Shown here piece after piece: positions 20,222 to 30,800 of a stretch of DNA of 64,000 bases; positions within the stretch are counted from its first letter, which is position 1, and every line of letters begins with the position of its first letter. The stretch is taken from assembly GCA_030849465.1 (NCBI GenBank), contig JARVLF010000008.1, positions 186,001 through 250,000 of the forward strand. The letters are read 5' to 3'. Below the pieces are notes generated by a model, which searched no databases, was not told where the DNA came from, and saw nothing but the letters and a program-made list of their open reading frames with translations. Both the position numbers and the translations under genes were made by a program. This DNA is from Moesziomyces globuligerus (Eukaryota; Basidiomycota; Ustilaginomycetes; Ustilaginales; Ustilaginaceae).

Positions 20222-22883
20222 TCCCCCCAAACCCCCCACCCTTCCTTCAATCAACTCAGTCTCCTCAGATCCGGTACAACGTGCAGCGGCGTCGAAAGCG
20301 GGCGAATGCAATGTTGAAGCCAGATGGATGGTGTTGTGTAAAAGTACAGATGTGCAAGCGATGAAAGAAGCAAGATCCCATGCAGAGAAAAAAGAGGTTG
20401 GCGTCTCCCCAAACGGGTACGTTTGCTGCCGGAAACAAGGAGCAGACAAAGACATGTCAGTCAAAGCTCGTCTCGCATCTAGCGGCCGTAGAGCCTGGAT
20501 GCAGGAACGAGGAGTCATCCTCCTCATCACAGTGAGCTCGCATCGCCCCGTCGCTCTTTCCTTGGTTCTGGCCAGCCCACCCGCCGCTCAGCTTGCCCGA
20601 CAGCGCAGGAGGAGGACGCGGTGACGCCTCAGATCTCTGTTCTAGTGCGTGTGCTGTGCGCAACGGGCCCGCGCGCCTCTAGGGCGCACGTTCCCTTGCA
20701 GTGTAGGCACCACCTCGCACGTCGCCGAAAACCCGCACTCGCGCAACTCGCGCCTTGCCGTGTTCCAAACCAGGAACGCAGGCGACGCGTGGCGAGCGGT
20801 CCGTTCTCCGTCGCCCCGTCCCGAAGCCAGCCAAGTGGATCGCGCGAGCGAGTCCACGCTGGCACGAAGGAGTGCCGTTTCTACAGAGACGTGCTGGGCT
20901 GCTGTAGGCGCTAGGGCCTGACGCAGTGCTTGAGGGCCCGAGAGTGAGTAGGAAAGTTCGTAAATGTGAAGGATCGCGAGCAGCAGCAGAGTAGTCACAG
21001 AGCCCGATTCGCAACCAAGTGGGAGCAACAGATCTTGCTAATCGCCTGTTCCCTTACCCCCACACCAAGCGGTCGGCCAGGGCGGGGGGTAAGACGGCAG
21101 CCACCCGGAAACAGCCCTCCATCCACTCGGGCGGTCCCCTGGATTGCGGGACCTATCGAGCGTCCGGAAAGCCGCCCAACGTCGGGTCGCCAGAGCAATC
21201 AAAGGTATGTCATGTTCAAAGGTCGTGTCTGCCGTTTCAGGGTCGCCAAGCGCCGGAAGTCGCCAAAGTCGAGTCGGTTCATCTGATCCGTAGCATCGTC
21301 TCGAGGAAACTTCGTCGCGTATATAAATCGCTGTCGGTCGTCCAGTCGCAGTCTGTCCCGGCCAAACCGTTGCTACACGAGCAGGTTGCCGCTTGTGGGC
21401 ATCACGGGCGACGCCACAATCGCCAAGCACCAGCGCAGGCTTTCAAGCCGAGCGGTGGGTTTGGGAGTCGTGCCTTCCATTGTCGCTGCAGAGAGGGAAG
21501 CCGTCAACGTCGGCGCAAAGTGCAGAGCACACACGCTTCATCACGAGCTCCCGTCGGCAGAGGGCGAGTAAAGAGTGGCCGAAAATTGGCGTCCTCACGG
21601 TCCGTTGGCGCTGACCGCTCGTCATGGGTGTTCAGGTGGCAAATCTTCACGAGAGCGCTCACGAGGAGAGGCGCTGCAGGTCTCGCAATCGTGTTCGGAT
21701 CGAGGTAAAGGCTCGCACAGGGGTGGTGCACACCAGTCGAAGAGGGTGGTCGAACAGCCGGTCGCAGCGCGCGGCCGACCACAGCGGGCCCAAGGCTCTC
21801 CAAGCGACCTTGCATTGGGTATGTCGGTCCGAGCCAGAACAGCCCGCTGCGCCGACCCGCGCCGGACGAAAAGAAGCGGGGCGGTTGGCATGCTGAAAAA
21901 ATCGTCGGTCGCTCGTCCAGAGTCGTTTCAATCGTCGTCGTCGTCGTATCCTTCCCAAGTCGCCATACATCATCACCACACGTCCTGAGTGTCGTTTGTT
22001 CAAATGTGCACGGAGACAAGCCGGAAATCTTCTCGAGTCGGGGGTGGTGTTCAGCACAAAAGAGACCTTCCAATCCTTTCATCACCATCAATCCACGCGC
22101 CGAACGCCTTCACCGGTTCAAGGGTGAAGAGCGGCCGGAGCTGAATCACAGCTTCAAAAGACCGAAAGGCGATTTGGTACCGAACGCGCACACGGCTCTG
22201 ACTCGGCGAGCGGCCAGCCCTTCCCCAGGGTCTCGACGTAGGAGACCCGGATCGTAGGCCAGCCCCGCAGCGCACGAGAGCAGTGCTTCGAAACGAAAGC
22301 ATGCCGCCGTGCGCCCCGTCTCACTGGTCACGGTCCACGCCACCGACCGGGGCTGCCAGATGGCGATGCTGCCCGACCGACGACGGGATCTCGCCTCGTT
22401 GTGGGCGGCTGTCTCCCGTGCTTCCCCTCTGATGTAGAGGGGCTTGGCAAGGCTGAGTGACGAATCTCTGCTGCTGCTGCTGCTTTGCCGGAATGAATCG
22501 TGACGGGAAGGCTTCGGAGCGGTCCGCATCGTAGCCCGCATATCTCTGCGCTCCAATCCGGCCCATCGGTTCGGTGCGATGCGCCGATCAAGGATCGGGA
22601 GAGTGCGAGGGCAACGTGAGAGGCAACTCTCCGCGGTGCGTGCGTGTGATGTGCGCTTTTCGTCATCAACGACGCCACGACGACCGCCTCGGTCTACTTG
22701 GGGGGAAGCGTCGTCGCAAGTGCGAAGCCGGACCAGAACCAAAGACGGAGTCCGAGGGCAGGGGGGCGGGTTCACTGTGATGGCGGTAGGGGGCGACTCA
22801 CCTGGAGTGTGGAGCGTGGGGCGTTTTGGATGTCGAGGGATGGCGGTTGTTGTACAGGGAGGGATGGATGGTCGTCGACGAGA
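20222..22883. other. Gene-free block between SLU7 and the convergent RNA-binding protein gene
   Basis: About 2.7 kb between two convergent stop codons, unusually long for 3' flanks here. Open frames (for example about 21019-21708 and 21504-22091) are Arg/Ser-rich and look random. I find no tRNA boxes, snRNA sequences or transposon ends. A gtatgt...tttcag pair at 21205-21240 spans only 36 nt, too short for a normal intron. A non-coding RNA gene remains possible. Confidence 0.4.
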
Positions 22884-23801
22884 TTAGTAGAGAATAGAGG
22901 CGGCGACACGGTATCGGCCGGCGGTATCCTGGATGTCGAAGGTGGCTGGGGCAAAGTAGGTGTTGTGCCATCTGCGGACGAGGCGGGCGGCCTCGGAGGT
23001 GGTCTCGCAACGGATGATGAAGGAGGTGGTGGAGGCGTCGGGATGCGCCTTGGAGAGCTTGACCACGCCGCCAAGGACGACATCGTGGGAGCCTCCGTGG
23101 CCTTTTCTGTCGTTGAGCCAGCCAGCGAAGGAGGTGCGCGTGCCACGCCATCGGTCCTGGAGGCGAAGGTCGTAGCGGGCGCCGAGACGCTCTTCGAGAC
23201 GCGCTTCGTACGTGTCCTGGGGGATGTTGCGGAGCAGCACGAGTTTGCCGCTCTCGTATTCGATGAGGTCGAAGGGGAGCTGATAGTCTGCGGGCCAGCG
23301 GCCGTAGGTGTCCTGCAGAAGGCGGTCGCAAGCGCTGGCGGAGCGAACCTGGGCGCGGAGCTGGCGGCCGCCGAGGATGCGACCGTGAGCGGCGCCTTCA
23401 AAGTTGCGCGCGTGTATATCGCTGGAGAAGCGGAGGATGGCCTTGCCGCTGGGAAGCAAGAGGCGGGTGTAGAGGAATTCGATGCGGCCGAGGTCATTGC
23501 GCGTCTTGGTTTCGCGGGCGAGCGAGCGGATGTCGAGGGGCGTTGCGGAGGTTGGGAGGTTTTGAAGCAGCACGTGTCTTTCCTTCTCTCGTCGGAAGGG
23601 TTTTGGAGCGCGCACCTCAACATCCGCTGTGTCGTCCGTTCGGAAGGTCGGGAGCGAAGAGTTGCGGCGTATGGACGTCCAGGCTGATGCGCAAGCGGGG
23701 ATGGCAGGAAGCGAAACGGGGAAGCAGGCATGCCGCACGGCCTGGCAAGTGGATGCCAGCATCCCAGGACGCAGCGAAGGCGGCCTGAGAAGCGCGGCCA
23801 T
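22884..23801 (-). CDS. Probable mitochondrial RRM-like RNA-binding protein
   Basis: A 305-residue protein. The first 50 residues are Arg/Ala/Ser/Pro-rich with almost no acidic residues, as expected of a mitochondrial presequence. Two RRM-like strand patterns follow: RHVLLQNLPTSATPLDI with GKAILRFSSDIHARNF (about residues 75-155), and GKLVLLRNIPQDTYEARLEERL (about 205-225) with a later SFIIRCETTSEAARLVRRWH. The aromatic RNP residues are weak, so the RRM assignment is by pattern only. The start at 23801 (MAALLRPP) was chosen over the upstream in-frame ATG at 23891, whose extension is a His/Pro run. It lies head-to-head with MAD1, 492 bp apart. Its role, perhaps mitochondrial RNA metabolism, is an inference. 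Confidence 0.65.
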   Translation of the reverse strand: MAALLRPPSLRPGMLASTCQAVRHACFPVSLPAIPACASAWTSIRRNSSLPTFRTDDTADVEVRAPKPFRREKERHVLLQNLPTSATPLDIRSLARETKTRNDLGRIEFLYTRLLLPSGKAILRFSSDIHARNFEGAAHGRILGGRQLRAQVRSASACDRLLQDTYGRWPADYQLPFDLIEYESGKLVLLRNIPQDTYEARLEERLGARYDLRLQDRWRGTRTSFAGWLNDRKGHGGSHDVVLGGVVKLSKAHPDASTTSFIIRCETTSEAARLVRRWHNTYFAPATFDIQDTAGRYRVAASILY

Positions 23802-24293
23802 GGGTGTGGGGCGCGAGGGGTGAAGAGGAGGAGGAGGAGGATGAGGATGATGGTGGGAGGAGGCTGAGTTTGGCATCCGCAGCTCCTGCACCAGAGCGCC
23901 TGAGCCAAGCCTGGATGGATCGGATGCGCGCCGCCCAATTCGGTGTGGCTGAGTCGTATCGAAATTTCAAAATTTCCCGATCATCTCTGACTCAAATTCA
24001 GCCCGATGAGATGGGCGCGTCGGCGGGCGGGCGGAGAAATCGGCGCTTTGTTTGGATCGCGGCTCAGAACAACACGCACCGTCCAACCACCTCACCCTGA
24101 CTTGCAGACGTCCATCATCAACCTACTCACCGTTCCCGTCCCGTGACGCCGACGCTCCCACACGTGCACTCTCGGCGTGCATACCAAGCCTCTGCAAGTG
24201 GGCACTCGCGTCAGTCTCGTCTGATCCACCGCGACTTGAGAAAAGCACAACAACAACAACATCAGCAGCACCATCGACAACACCACCCACACG
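23802..24293. promoter_or_regulatory. Bidirectional promoter region RRM protein/MAD1
   Basis: A 492-bp gap between divergent starts. A single TGACTCA (AP-1/Gcn4-type core) occurs at about 23987. The MAD1-proximal end contains a CAACAACAACAT-type run at about 24248-24262. Confidence 0.45.
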
Positions 24294-27026
24294 ATGGATG
24301 GCCGTCGAGTATCGTCGGCGGGCTCGGGCATCCCCATGCGCTCGGGCATCCCTAGACCAGGCGCGAGTGCTGCTGGAGCTGGTGCCGAGTCCGGACTGCC
24401 ACGACCGTCTTCACGCATGGGGGCGAATGCTGCCGCCTCGGCCAGCGGCGCACGACCTGGGTCAGCTGCCGGACCGATGGGCTCCTATCGACCGTCTGCT
24501 GCCGGTGGCGCGGCGGCCAGGAGCTCGATGGGCGCTGCTGGCTCTTCGATCGGTGTGGGTGCATCTTCGTCTCTCCTGCGACAGCCTCCCGCCAGCGCGG
24601 CGCCCGCCTCGCGCACCTACGGCGGTCTGGCCGGACGCATCAGCACGCTCTCCGCCCGACCCTTGGACGCCAACACCTCGGCCAACATGCTCGGCCTCGA
24701 CGATCCAGCCTCGGCCTCGCTGCTTCTCGACACCTCGATCGGCGGCGCGCACAAACGCACCGTCTCCGCCGCAGGGCTGGGCGACGACAGCATCTCGTTC
24801 AGCAGCAGCGCCATCAAGCGTCCGCACCTGCGCAAGCTCAGCATGGACGGCACCTCGCCCCTCTTGCTGCAGGCCGAACTGCATCCGGCGGCGACGCCGA
24901 GGCCCGAGTCTCCGGCGTACGAGATCGCCGTGCTGCGCACCCACTACGACCAGCAGCTGCTCGCCGAGACGCGCAAGTACAAGAAGCTCGAGCAGGACTA
25001 CGAGGCCAAGTGCAAGGAGCTCGATCGCTTCAACCGCCAGCGCGTAGAGCTCCTCGACGAGTGGGACAAGCAGCAGGAATCCTCCCGCTCCAAAGAAGCA
25101 GAGTGGACCTCGAGACGCCAGTCGCTCGAGGACGAGGTCGTCCGTCTGCGAAGTGCCAACTCGGAGCTCACGCATCGCGCCGACGAGCTCGCCTCCACCT
25201 CATCCACCGAGCTCGCCGAGCTCCGCTCCAAGCTCGCCCAGCTCGAGTCCGAGGTGGGGCGGTCGAGGGCCGAGGCGCAGGCGGCGCAAGCCCGGGCCAA
25301 GGCGTTCGAGGACGAGGTGGGCGCCAACAAGGCCGAGCTCGAGGATCTGCAGAATGCGCTCGAGGACGAGCAGCGCATGCGCATCCAGGAGCGTGACGAG
25401 GCGCGCCTCGGCGGCGCCGACGAGGGCAAGAAGATCGCCGACGAGCTGGCGAGGCAGACGTCGCATCTGCGCAAGCTCGAGGCCGAGAATGCGCATCTCG
25501 TCGCCGAGAACGGCCGCCTCTCGCACCATGCGAGCAACGTCGAGCTGCTCAAGGAGGAGAAGCGCACGCTCGAGGCCAAGGTGCGTACGCTCGACCAGGT
25601 GCGCGACCAGCTCGTCAGCGCCGAAGCCACCGCGCACCAACTCGAGGAGCAGCAGCGCAGCTGGGACCAGCTGCTGCGCACGGGCCTCGAGGCCGATGTG
25701 GAAGCGGCGTTTGCGGCCACGGCCAACATGGACTCGGAGCTGCCCACCGTCGAGGCGCCTGCGGTCGTCGATCGCGCGACGCTGCCCAAGTACCTCTCCA
25801 CGCTGCAGGGCACGGTCTCGGGCTTGACGGCGAGGTGCCGGGCGCTGGACAGGGCGGTGGAGAAGCTGCGGGCGAGGAACGCGACGTTGGAGGACGAGGC
25901 CAAGGACGTCGACGCGCGCGAGCGCAAGCTCCAGACCGAGCTGACGAGCCTGCAGACGGCGCTCGCGAGGGCCGACAAGACGGAAGCGAGGCTGAACGAC
26001 GAGATCGGCAGGCTCAAGGCGATGCTCGAGTCGTACGAGCAGGAGGAGAAGAACATGGGCACGTCGTACGATGCTGCGCATGCGCAGCGCATCGCCCTGC
26101 TCGAGGCCGAGCTCGACAAGGCCAAGGCCGAGCACGCGCGCGCGCTCGACGAGCTGCAGACCGTCTCGACTGCGCTGGCCCAGCGCGATGCCAAGGCAGA
26201 TGCGGAGGATGATGACGCCGCCTCGCTCCGCACCAAGCTCGATGCGCTCCAGGCGGACAAGTCGGCGTTGGAGGAAAAGGTGGCCGGTCTCGAGGCAGGT
26301 GCGGGCCAGTTGGGAAGGGAGTTGGAGGAGCTGGGTAAGGAGAACGAGATGCTCTGGGCTAGGGTTGGGCGCGGCGAGTTTGATCAGGAACGGCAGAGGT
26401 GTTTGGTGCTGGCGCAGAATCCTGTTTCTCGGGATCTGGATCTGAGGAAAAAGACGCTCGAGGCGCTCAAGGCCGAGAACGCCGCGCTTCTGGCACGCGT
26501 CGAGGAGGTGTCGGCTCTGGTGGCTTCTTCGACGCCTTCTACATCCACCGCGGGGCAGGCGCTGGTGCCACAGTCGGTGGTGGACAATCTGCGACACGAT
26601 CTCGAAGATCTGCAGGCGTCGATCGCCGCCAAGGACAAGGCGATGCTGCGACTCAAGCAGGTGTTTTCGGCCAAGGCCAACGAGTTCCGCGAGGCGGTGC
26701 AGAGCCTGTTTGGCTACAAGGTCAAGTTCCTCGAAAACGGAAAGGTGAAGCTCACCTCGACCTTTAACCGGTCCACCAACTCGACCTCGCTCATCTTTGA
26801 GTCCGAGGGCGGCAACGTTGGCAAGGTCAAGCTCATGGGGGAGGCCATCAAGTTCCCCGGCCTCGTCAACCTCGCGGGGCTCAAGGAGTATTGGCTCGAT
26901 CCCAACGGCATCCGTCAATCCGTACCGTGCTTCTTGGCAGCGCTCAACCTCGAGCTCTACGAGAGTTGCACCATGGCCGTCCGCCGCGCCAAGTTCGATG
27001 ACGAAGGCGACGAGGTCGACGAGTGA
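24294..27026 (+). CDS. MAD1: Spindle assembly checkpoint protein MAD1
   Basis: A 910-residue coiled-coil protein that recruits Mad2 to unattached kinetochores and catalyses its conversion to the closed form. After a Ser/Gly/Pro-rich N-terminus (1-210) a long coiled coil runs from about 215 to 690. The Mad2-interaction motif RCLVLAQNP is at 702-710 and fits the (K/R)-hydrophobic...NP pattern of human KVLHMSLNP. A further coiled coil leads to R786-L787-K788, the conserved RLK site used for Bub1 binding. The C-terminal domain follows, with FREAVQSLFGYKVKF, KLTSTF and SLIFESEGG. All functional parts of the checkpoint protein are present. It is single-exon and starts at the first ATG after a CAACAA-rich leader. 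Confidence 0.93.
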   Translation: MDGRRVSSAGSGIPMRSGIPRPGASAAGAGAESGLPRPSSRMGANAAASASGARPGSAAGPMGSYRPSAAGGAAARSSMGAAGSSIGVGASSSLLRQPPASAAPASRTYGGLAGRISTLSARPLDANTSANMLGLDDPASASLLLDTSIGGAHKRTVSAAGLGDDSISFSSSAIKRPHLRKLSMDGTSPLLLQAELHPAATPRPESPAYEIAVLRTHYDQQLLAETRKYKKLEQDYEAKCKELDRFNRQRVELLDEWDKQQESSRSKEAEWTSRRQSLEDEVVRLRSANSELTHRADELASTSSTELAELRSKLAQLESEVGRSRAEAQAAQARAKAFEDEVGANKAELEDLQNALEDEQRMRIQERDEARLGGADEGKKIADELARQTSHLRKLEAENAHLVAENGRLSHHASNVELLKEEKRTLEAKVRTLDQVRDQLVSAEATAHQLEEQQRSWDQLLRTGLEADVEAAFAATANMDSELPTVEAPAVVDRATLPKYLSTLQGTVSGLTARCRALDRAVEKLRARNATLEDEAKDVDARERKLQTELTSLQTALARADKTEARLNDEIGRLKAMLESYEQEEKNMGTSYDAAHAQRIALLEAELDKAKAEHARALDELQTVSTALAQRDAKADAEDDDAASLRTKLDALQADKSALEEKVAGLEAGAGQLGRELEELGKENEMLWARVGRGEFDQERQRCLVLAQNPVSRDLDLRKKTLEALKAENAALLARVEEVSALVASSTPSTSTAGQALVPQSVVDNLRHDLEDLQASIAAKDKAMLRLKQVFSAKANEFREAVQSLFGYKVKFLENGKVKLTSTFNRSTNSTSLIFESEGGNVGKVKLMGEAIKFPGLVNLAGLKEYWLDPNGIRQSVPCFLAALNLELYESCTMAVRRAKFDDEGDEVDE

Positions 27027-28415
27027 TCCTCTTTTGCATTGAGCTTGTCGCTCGTCGTAGGGTGCGGGTTTGTTGTATTGGTATCTAGTTTCGTGCTTGC
27101 GGGGGTTGTAATACTATGTTTTGGACTCGAGAGATCAGCTTCGCGCAGGGCGAAGAGCGAGACGAGTGCATGGATCGCGAGGACAGGTCGGGTGACGTCT
27201 GGAGATGAGCGCGAGCGACCGACTCGGAGTGCAAGAATGGCACGACGTCGAGCTCGGGGCGCTGGCGGACGCATATCCGTCGCTACCGATGCCACTCTGG
27301 CTGACCATCATCATGCGCAAGTAGCCACTGCGACTGAGGCTCGAAAAAAGGTGCGACATCTGTCGCATGGCGATGAACGTGCGCTCCAAGGTGCTTGAAC
27401 GCTCCGCCTCGAGCTATTCCCAAGCTCAGACGACGTTCTCCCCACGCCCTGTCTTTGCCCCGATGCTGTTGGTCGTCATGGCACTACTATGCGTTAGCCA
27501 TCGACGTCTGCTGCTCGCTGTCTGCGCCGATCGGATTCGTTCGACGTCGCTTGTTTCTGCAGAGCCTCGCCGCAAAGCTGTGCGACACGACCCCAGCCGC
27601 GGGGTCGATCCGGCCAGCTTTACGCCCTCCAGACCATGGAGCTGTCCCCGCGGCGCCTCAGGGATGCATATGCGCACGTGCTTGTCAGGATCTGCCGGAC
27701 CAGATGGTCTCAGCGTAGATTCACGCCGCGGCTAAGCTCGACGAAAGAGGCCGAGATGACGACGCGCAGGCCGACCGGTTACTCCCAACTCGCTTCCTTC
27801 ACTTGGTCGTGTCACTCGTTGTCTTTGCCTCGACGAAGCGCCAAGTGGCAATGCTACGGAATGACTGTGGGGCTCACGAGAGGTCGAGCCGCCATACAGC
27901 TCTCGAGCTGCACGGACTCGGCAACAGGGCCCGAGCTGGGCACCGATCCAACCGGGAGGGGAGAAGCGCAACGATGCCGCTCTCGGACAAGTCCATGCGA
28001 CGCTGCGCCTACCGAATACAACCGAGGGTTGCGGCGTGGACAGTTCGGGAAGCATCGGGCGTCGACATGCATCTCAGCGTCAAGGTTGGCGCCAAGAAGC
28101 AAGGCATGTGTTTTGCCTTCACAACTGCATATGCAGCTTCGCAAACGGCGCTTGATCGACAACCGCTAAGCTCGAGTCTGTGCAAAGGCTAGAACGAGGC
28201 GTGAGCGAGGCGAGCCTCGTCTCACTTGGAGCCGGAAGAGCTTTCGCCGCCCCTTCTCCGTTTCTCTCTCCTGCACTCACTCACCCACTCTATCGCTCCT
28301 TTTCTCCGCAACAGAGGGCAGGAAGAATGCATGTTTGCTCTCGGCTTCGCATGACACTGTACTGGCATCTATTCTGGCCATCGCAACGCATCGCCCTGTG
28401 GCCATCTCGCTGGCA
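27027..28415. other. Intergenic region between convergent MAD1 and BTB genes
   Basis: About 1.4 kb containing only the two 3' flanks. No open frame looks like a protein. I see no RNA gene, strong repeat or mobile-element remnant. Confidence 0.4.
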
Positions 28416-30800
28416 CTAGAGGAGTTCGAGCTCACGGTCGCAGAGTTCAACGATCGAGGCGTAGCCCAGCCAGCTTGCCTCTGCTTTGGCCTCGTGCAGG
28501 CGGCATCTGAGGCCTAGTTTGAGCGAGACCAAGGGGCAGTGGGCGTTGTCCCTGCACGTTACTCCCGCCTTCTCCGCATCCACTCCTCGTGGTGGTGAGA
28601 CGCTAGCTGCTTGAAGGCGGAAGGGCAATCTCCCCGTGCGGAGGATATCGAGGATGTCGGGATAGACTTCTGGATTGCGGTCCAAGAACACCGCACCTCC
28701 TACAGCGGTCAGCTCTGGAGGTTTAGCTTCTTCGTGGTTAGGAGCGTCCGAGAGGCCGCTCGTGCGGCGCGTCGAGGTCGAGTCGGCATGCGAGGCCAGG
28801 TCCGACGCCGAGGTTGAGGGAGAGCTGGTAACGGAGGATGAAGCCACCGCATCCAATGTCGAGGCCGCATCGGGGGAAAGAATATCGTCGAGCCTCGAGA
28901 CGAGTTGTTGGGCGATGCTGGCATCTGCGTCTGCGGCGGATCCCAACTCGAACGGCGGAGAAGCAAGATCCGCTACCTCGTAGTCGGGTGCGGTTCGCTG
29001 CACTTCGACACGCTTCTGACGCGAAAGCTGCGTACTCTGACACAGCGCCATCGTCGAATCCTGACGCCAACACTGCAGTAGCCTTGGTCGATCACCCACG
29101 GCTCCGTGCAGCGTCGACTTGAACGTCACCAGCCGCACGCCTCCGACATTGAGCTCAAGTCGCGCATCCTCCCCAGCCGCCCGACTGCCCAAGGATGTAG
29201 ACTGCGTAGCAGGCGGTATTACCCATGCTGCTCCCGACATGGGAGTCGTGAGCGGGAGCGGAGATGCATAGTCGTAGGCGTCGAGAATCGACCACGTCGT
29301 CAAGGTCAGCGATTCGTCGATATCCGCCGTCGACGGCGAGCTCGGTGGAGGCGCTTCCAGCCTGTGCTCCGTACCAGACCCACCGAGACTCATCTCGAAC
29401 GACTTCCTTGCCGATGCAAGTGTCGGCTTGGTATTATCCAGAGGTCTGCACGGGATTGGTGGGAGGTCTACCTTCGGCGGCGGCTTCTGCGGTGGCAGCA
29501 CCTGGGAGAGGGTGCGTTTGGGTCGGTTCGAGACCACCTCCGAGATGGCCGAAACACCGGGCAAAGGGCGCCTCTGATCGACGGATGCGAGCAGACGTTG
29601 GTCTCGGATAGACTTTGCTTCTGGTGGCCCGCTGGCTGGCTGCGAGCCACGGGACGGATGCAACGATGAGCGGCTCGGATCATCCTCCGTAATTCGCGCG
29701 AGATGGTTCGCAGTCTGTCCCGTCGGCGGATGGAGGGTGGCTAACGATCGAGACTTGCGCAAGCTGCCGGCTCTGCCCTCGTCCGTAGCCTCCACCGCAT
29801 AATGGGGAGGTGGATCGAACGGTGCTAAATGCGGATCCGAGTCTACCGCGGTGGTCGATCTTTTGGAGCTGCGACGTCGGAGGAGCGAGATGCGTTGGTC
29901 CGGAGGCTTTGACACGGCCTTGTGTCTCTCATGCTTATCGTTGGATTTGTTCCGAGACTTGAGCGGACTGGCCTTAAGACTTTTGACGAGATCGAGCTCG
30001 AGCGGGATGACGTTGGAACTTCTTGCTGGACTCGGTTTCGAGTCGAGCTCGTCTGGCAGAGGACGATCACCGAAGACGGCCTTGCGTGGGGTCGGACTGA
30101 GGCCATCGCTGGTCGTGGGTCGATGGACGAGCAGCTGGGAGGAGGCGGACGAGCGTGCCTCGGAGCTGAGCTGAATGCTGTGGCCGCTCGAAGCGGTCCT
30201 ACCGTGGCGTCTGGCTTTGAAGAGTCGACTCGCAGTGCCAATGGCTGCGAGACGAGCCTTTTGAGGCACGGATGAGAGGCGTGCCGAGACATCGAGCTTT
30301 TCCTCGTCATCCGAATCGTCGAATTGGCTCCGGATGGGGTTCGGCGTATGTAGAGTTTCGGCCAGCAGCGAGGGATGGGGAGCAGCAGCGTGGTGTGAGC
30401 CGACGGTGCTGCTGCGTGAGCGCGATGCGAACTTTGGCTCTGGATGATGCGACTCGCGAAGGTCATCCTGAAGCCAAGAAGAGCGCGAGTGCGTCGATGC
30501 ATGGACCGAAGCGGGTGAAGCAGCGGTGTCGGAACCTCGATCTTCGTCATCCAGAAGACCGAATTCGGTGAGCGAGTTTTTCAGAGCCGAAGGCCTGCTG
30601 GAGTCACGGTTCGGAGCGGTGCGTGGTCGGACATCAATAGCCGGGTCAGCGGTCGAAGCTGAGACACTGTGTGAGAGTAGGGACGAATGGCGGGCTGCGG
30701 ACTGCAGCTGTGGCGAGTGGAAGGTGGGCTTGGGCGGGTTGTAGGATTTGTTCGAAGTGGAGGAGAGGGATGAGAAACGGCTGGAGAGCGAGGACGACAT
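28416..30800 (-). CDS. Protein with a K+-channel-tetramerisation-type (T1) BTB domain
   Basis: A 794-residue protein. Residues 1 to about 550 are disordered, Ser/Arg/Pro-rich and without domains. The C-terminal 240 residues form a T1/BTB_2 fold of the KCTD type: LELNVGGVRLVTFKSTL, then, after an insertion, GGAVFLDRNPEVYPDILDILRTGRLP, then SLKLGLRCRLHEAKAEASWLGY. An insertion of roughly 120 Ser/Asp/Ala-rich residues splits the fold between the first strands and the FLDRNPEVYP helix. Fungal KCTD-like BTB proteins are mostly uncharacterised, and no channel segment is present. The start at 30800 (MSSSLSSRF) was preferred to the upstream 30866 ATG, which would add a short basic stretch. It is divergent from the NDR kinase gene. 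Confidence 0.78.
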   Translation of the reverse strand: MSSSLSSRFSSLSSTSNKSYNPPKPTFHSPQLQSAARHSSLLSHSVSASTADPAIDVRPRTAPNRDSSRPSALKNSLTEFGLLDDEDRGSDTAASPASVHASTHSRSSWLQDDLRESHHPEPKFASRSRSSTVGSHHAAAPHPSLLAETLHTPNPIRSQFDDSDDEEKLDVSARLSSVPQKARLAAIGTASRLFKARRHGRTASSGHSIQLSSEARSSASSQLLVHRPTTSDGLSPTPRKAVFGDRPLPDELDSKPSPARSSNVIPLELDLVKSLKASPLKSRNKSNDKHERHKAVSKPPDQRISLLRRRSSKRSTTAVDSDPHLAPFDPPPHYAVEATDEGRAGSLRKSRSLATLHPPTGQTANHLARITEDDPSRSSLHPSRGSQPASGPPEAKSIRDQRLLASVDQRRPLPGVSAISEVVSNRPKRTLSQVLPPQKPPPKVDLPPIPCRPLDNTKPTLASARKSFEMSLGGSGTEHRLEAPPPSSPSTADIDESLTLTTWSILDAYDYASPLPLTTPMSGAAWVIPPATQSTSLGSRAAGEDARLELNVGGVRLVTFKSTLHGAVGDRPRLLQCWRQDSTMALCQSTQLSRQKRVEVQRTAPDYEVADLASPPFELGSAADADASIAQQLVSRLDDILSPDAASTLDAVASSSVTSSPSTSASDLASHADSTSTRRTSGLSDAPNHEEAKPPELTAVGGAVFLDRNPEVYPDILDILRTGRLPFRLQAASVSPPRGVDAEKAGVTCRDNAHCPLVSLKLGLRCRLHEAKAEASWLGYASIVELCDRELELL

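Noticed and set aside
21205..21240. Possible mini-intron (gtatgt...tttcag)
   Set aside because: Only 36 nt long, with no coding frame on either side that it would join.
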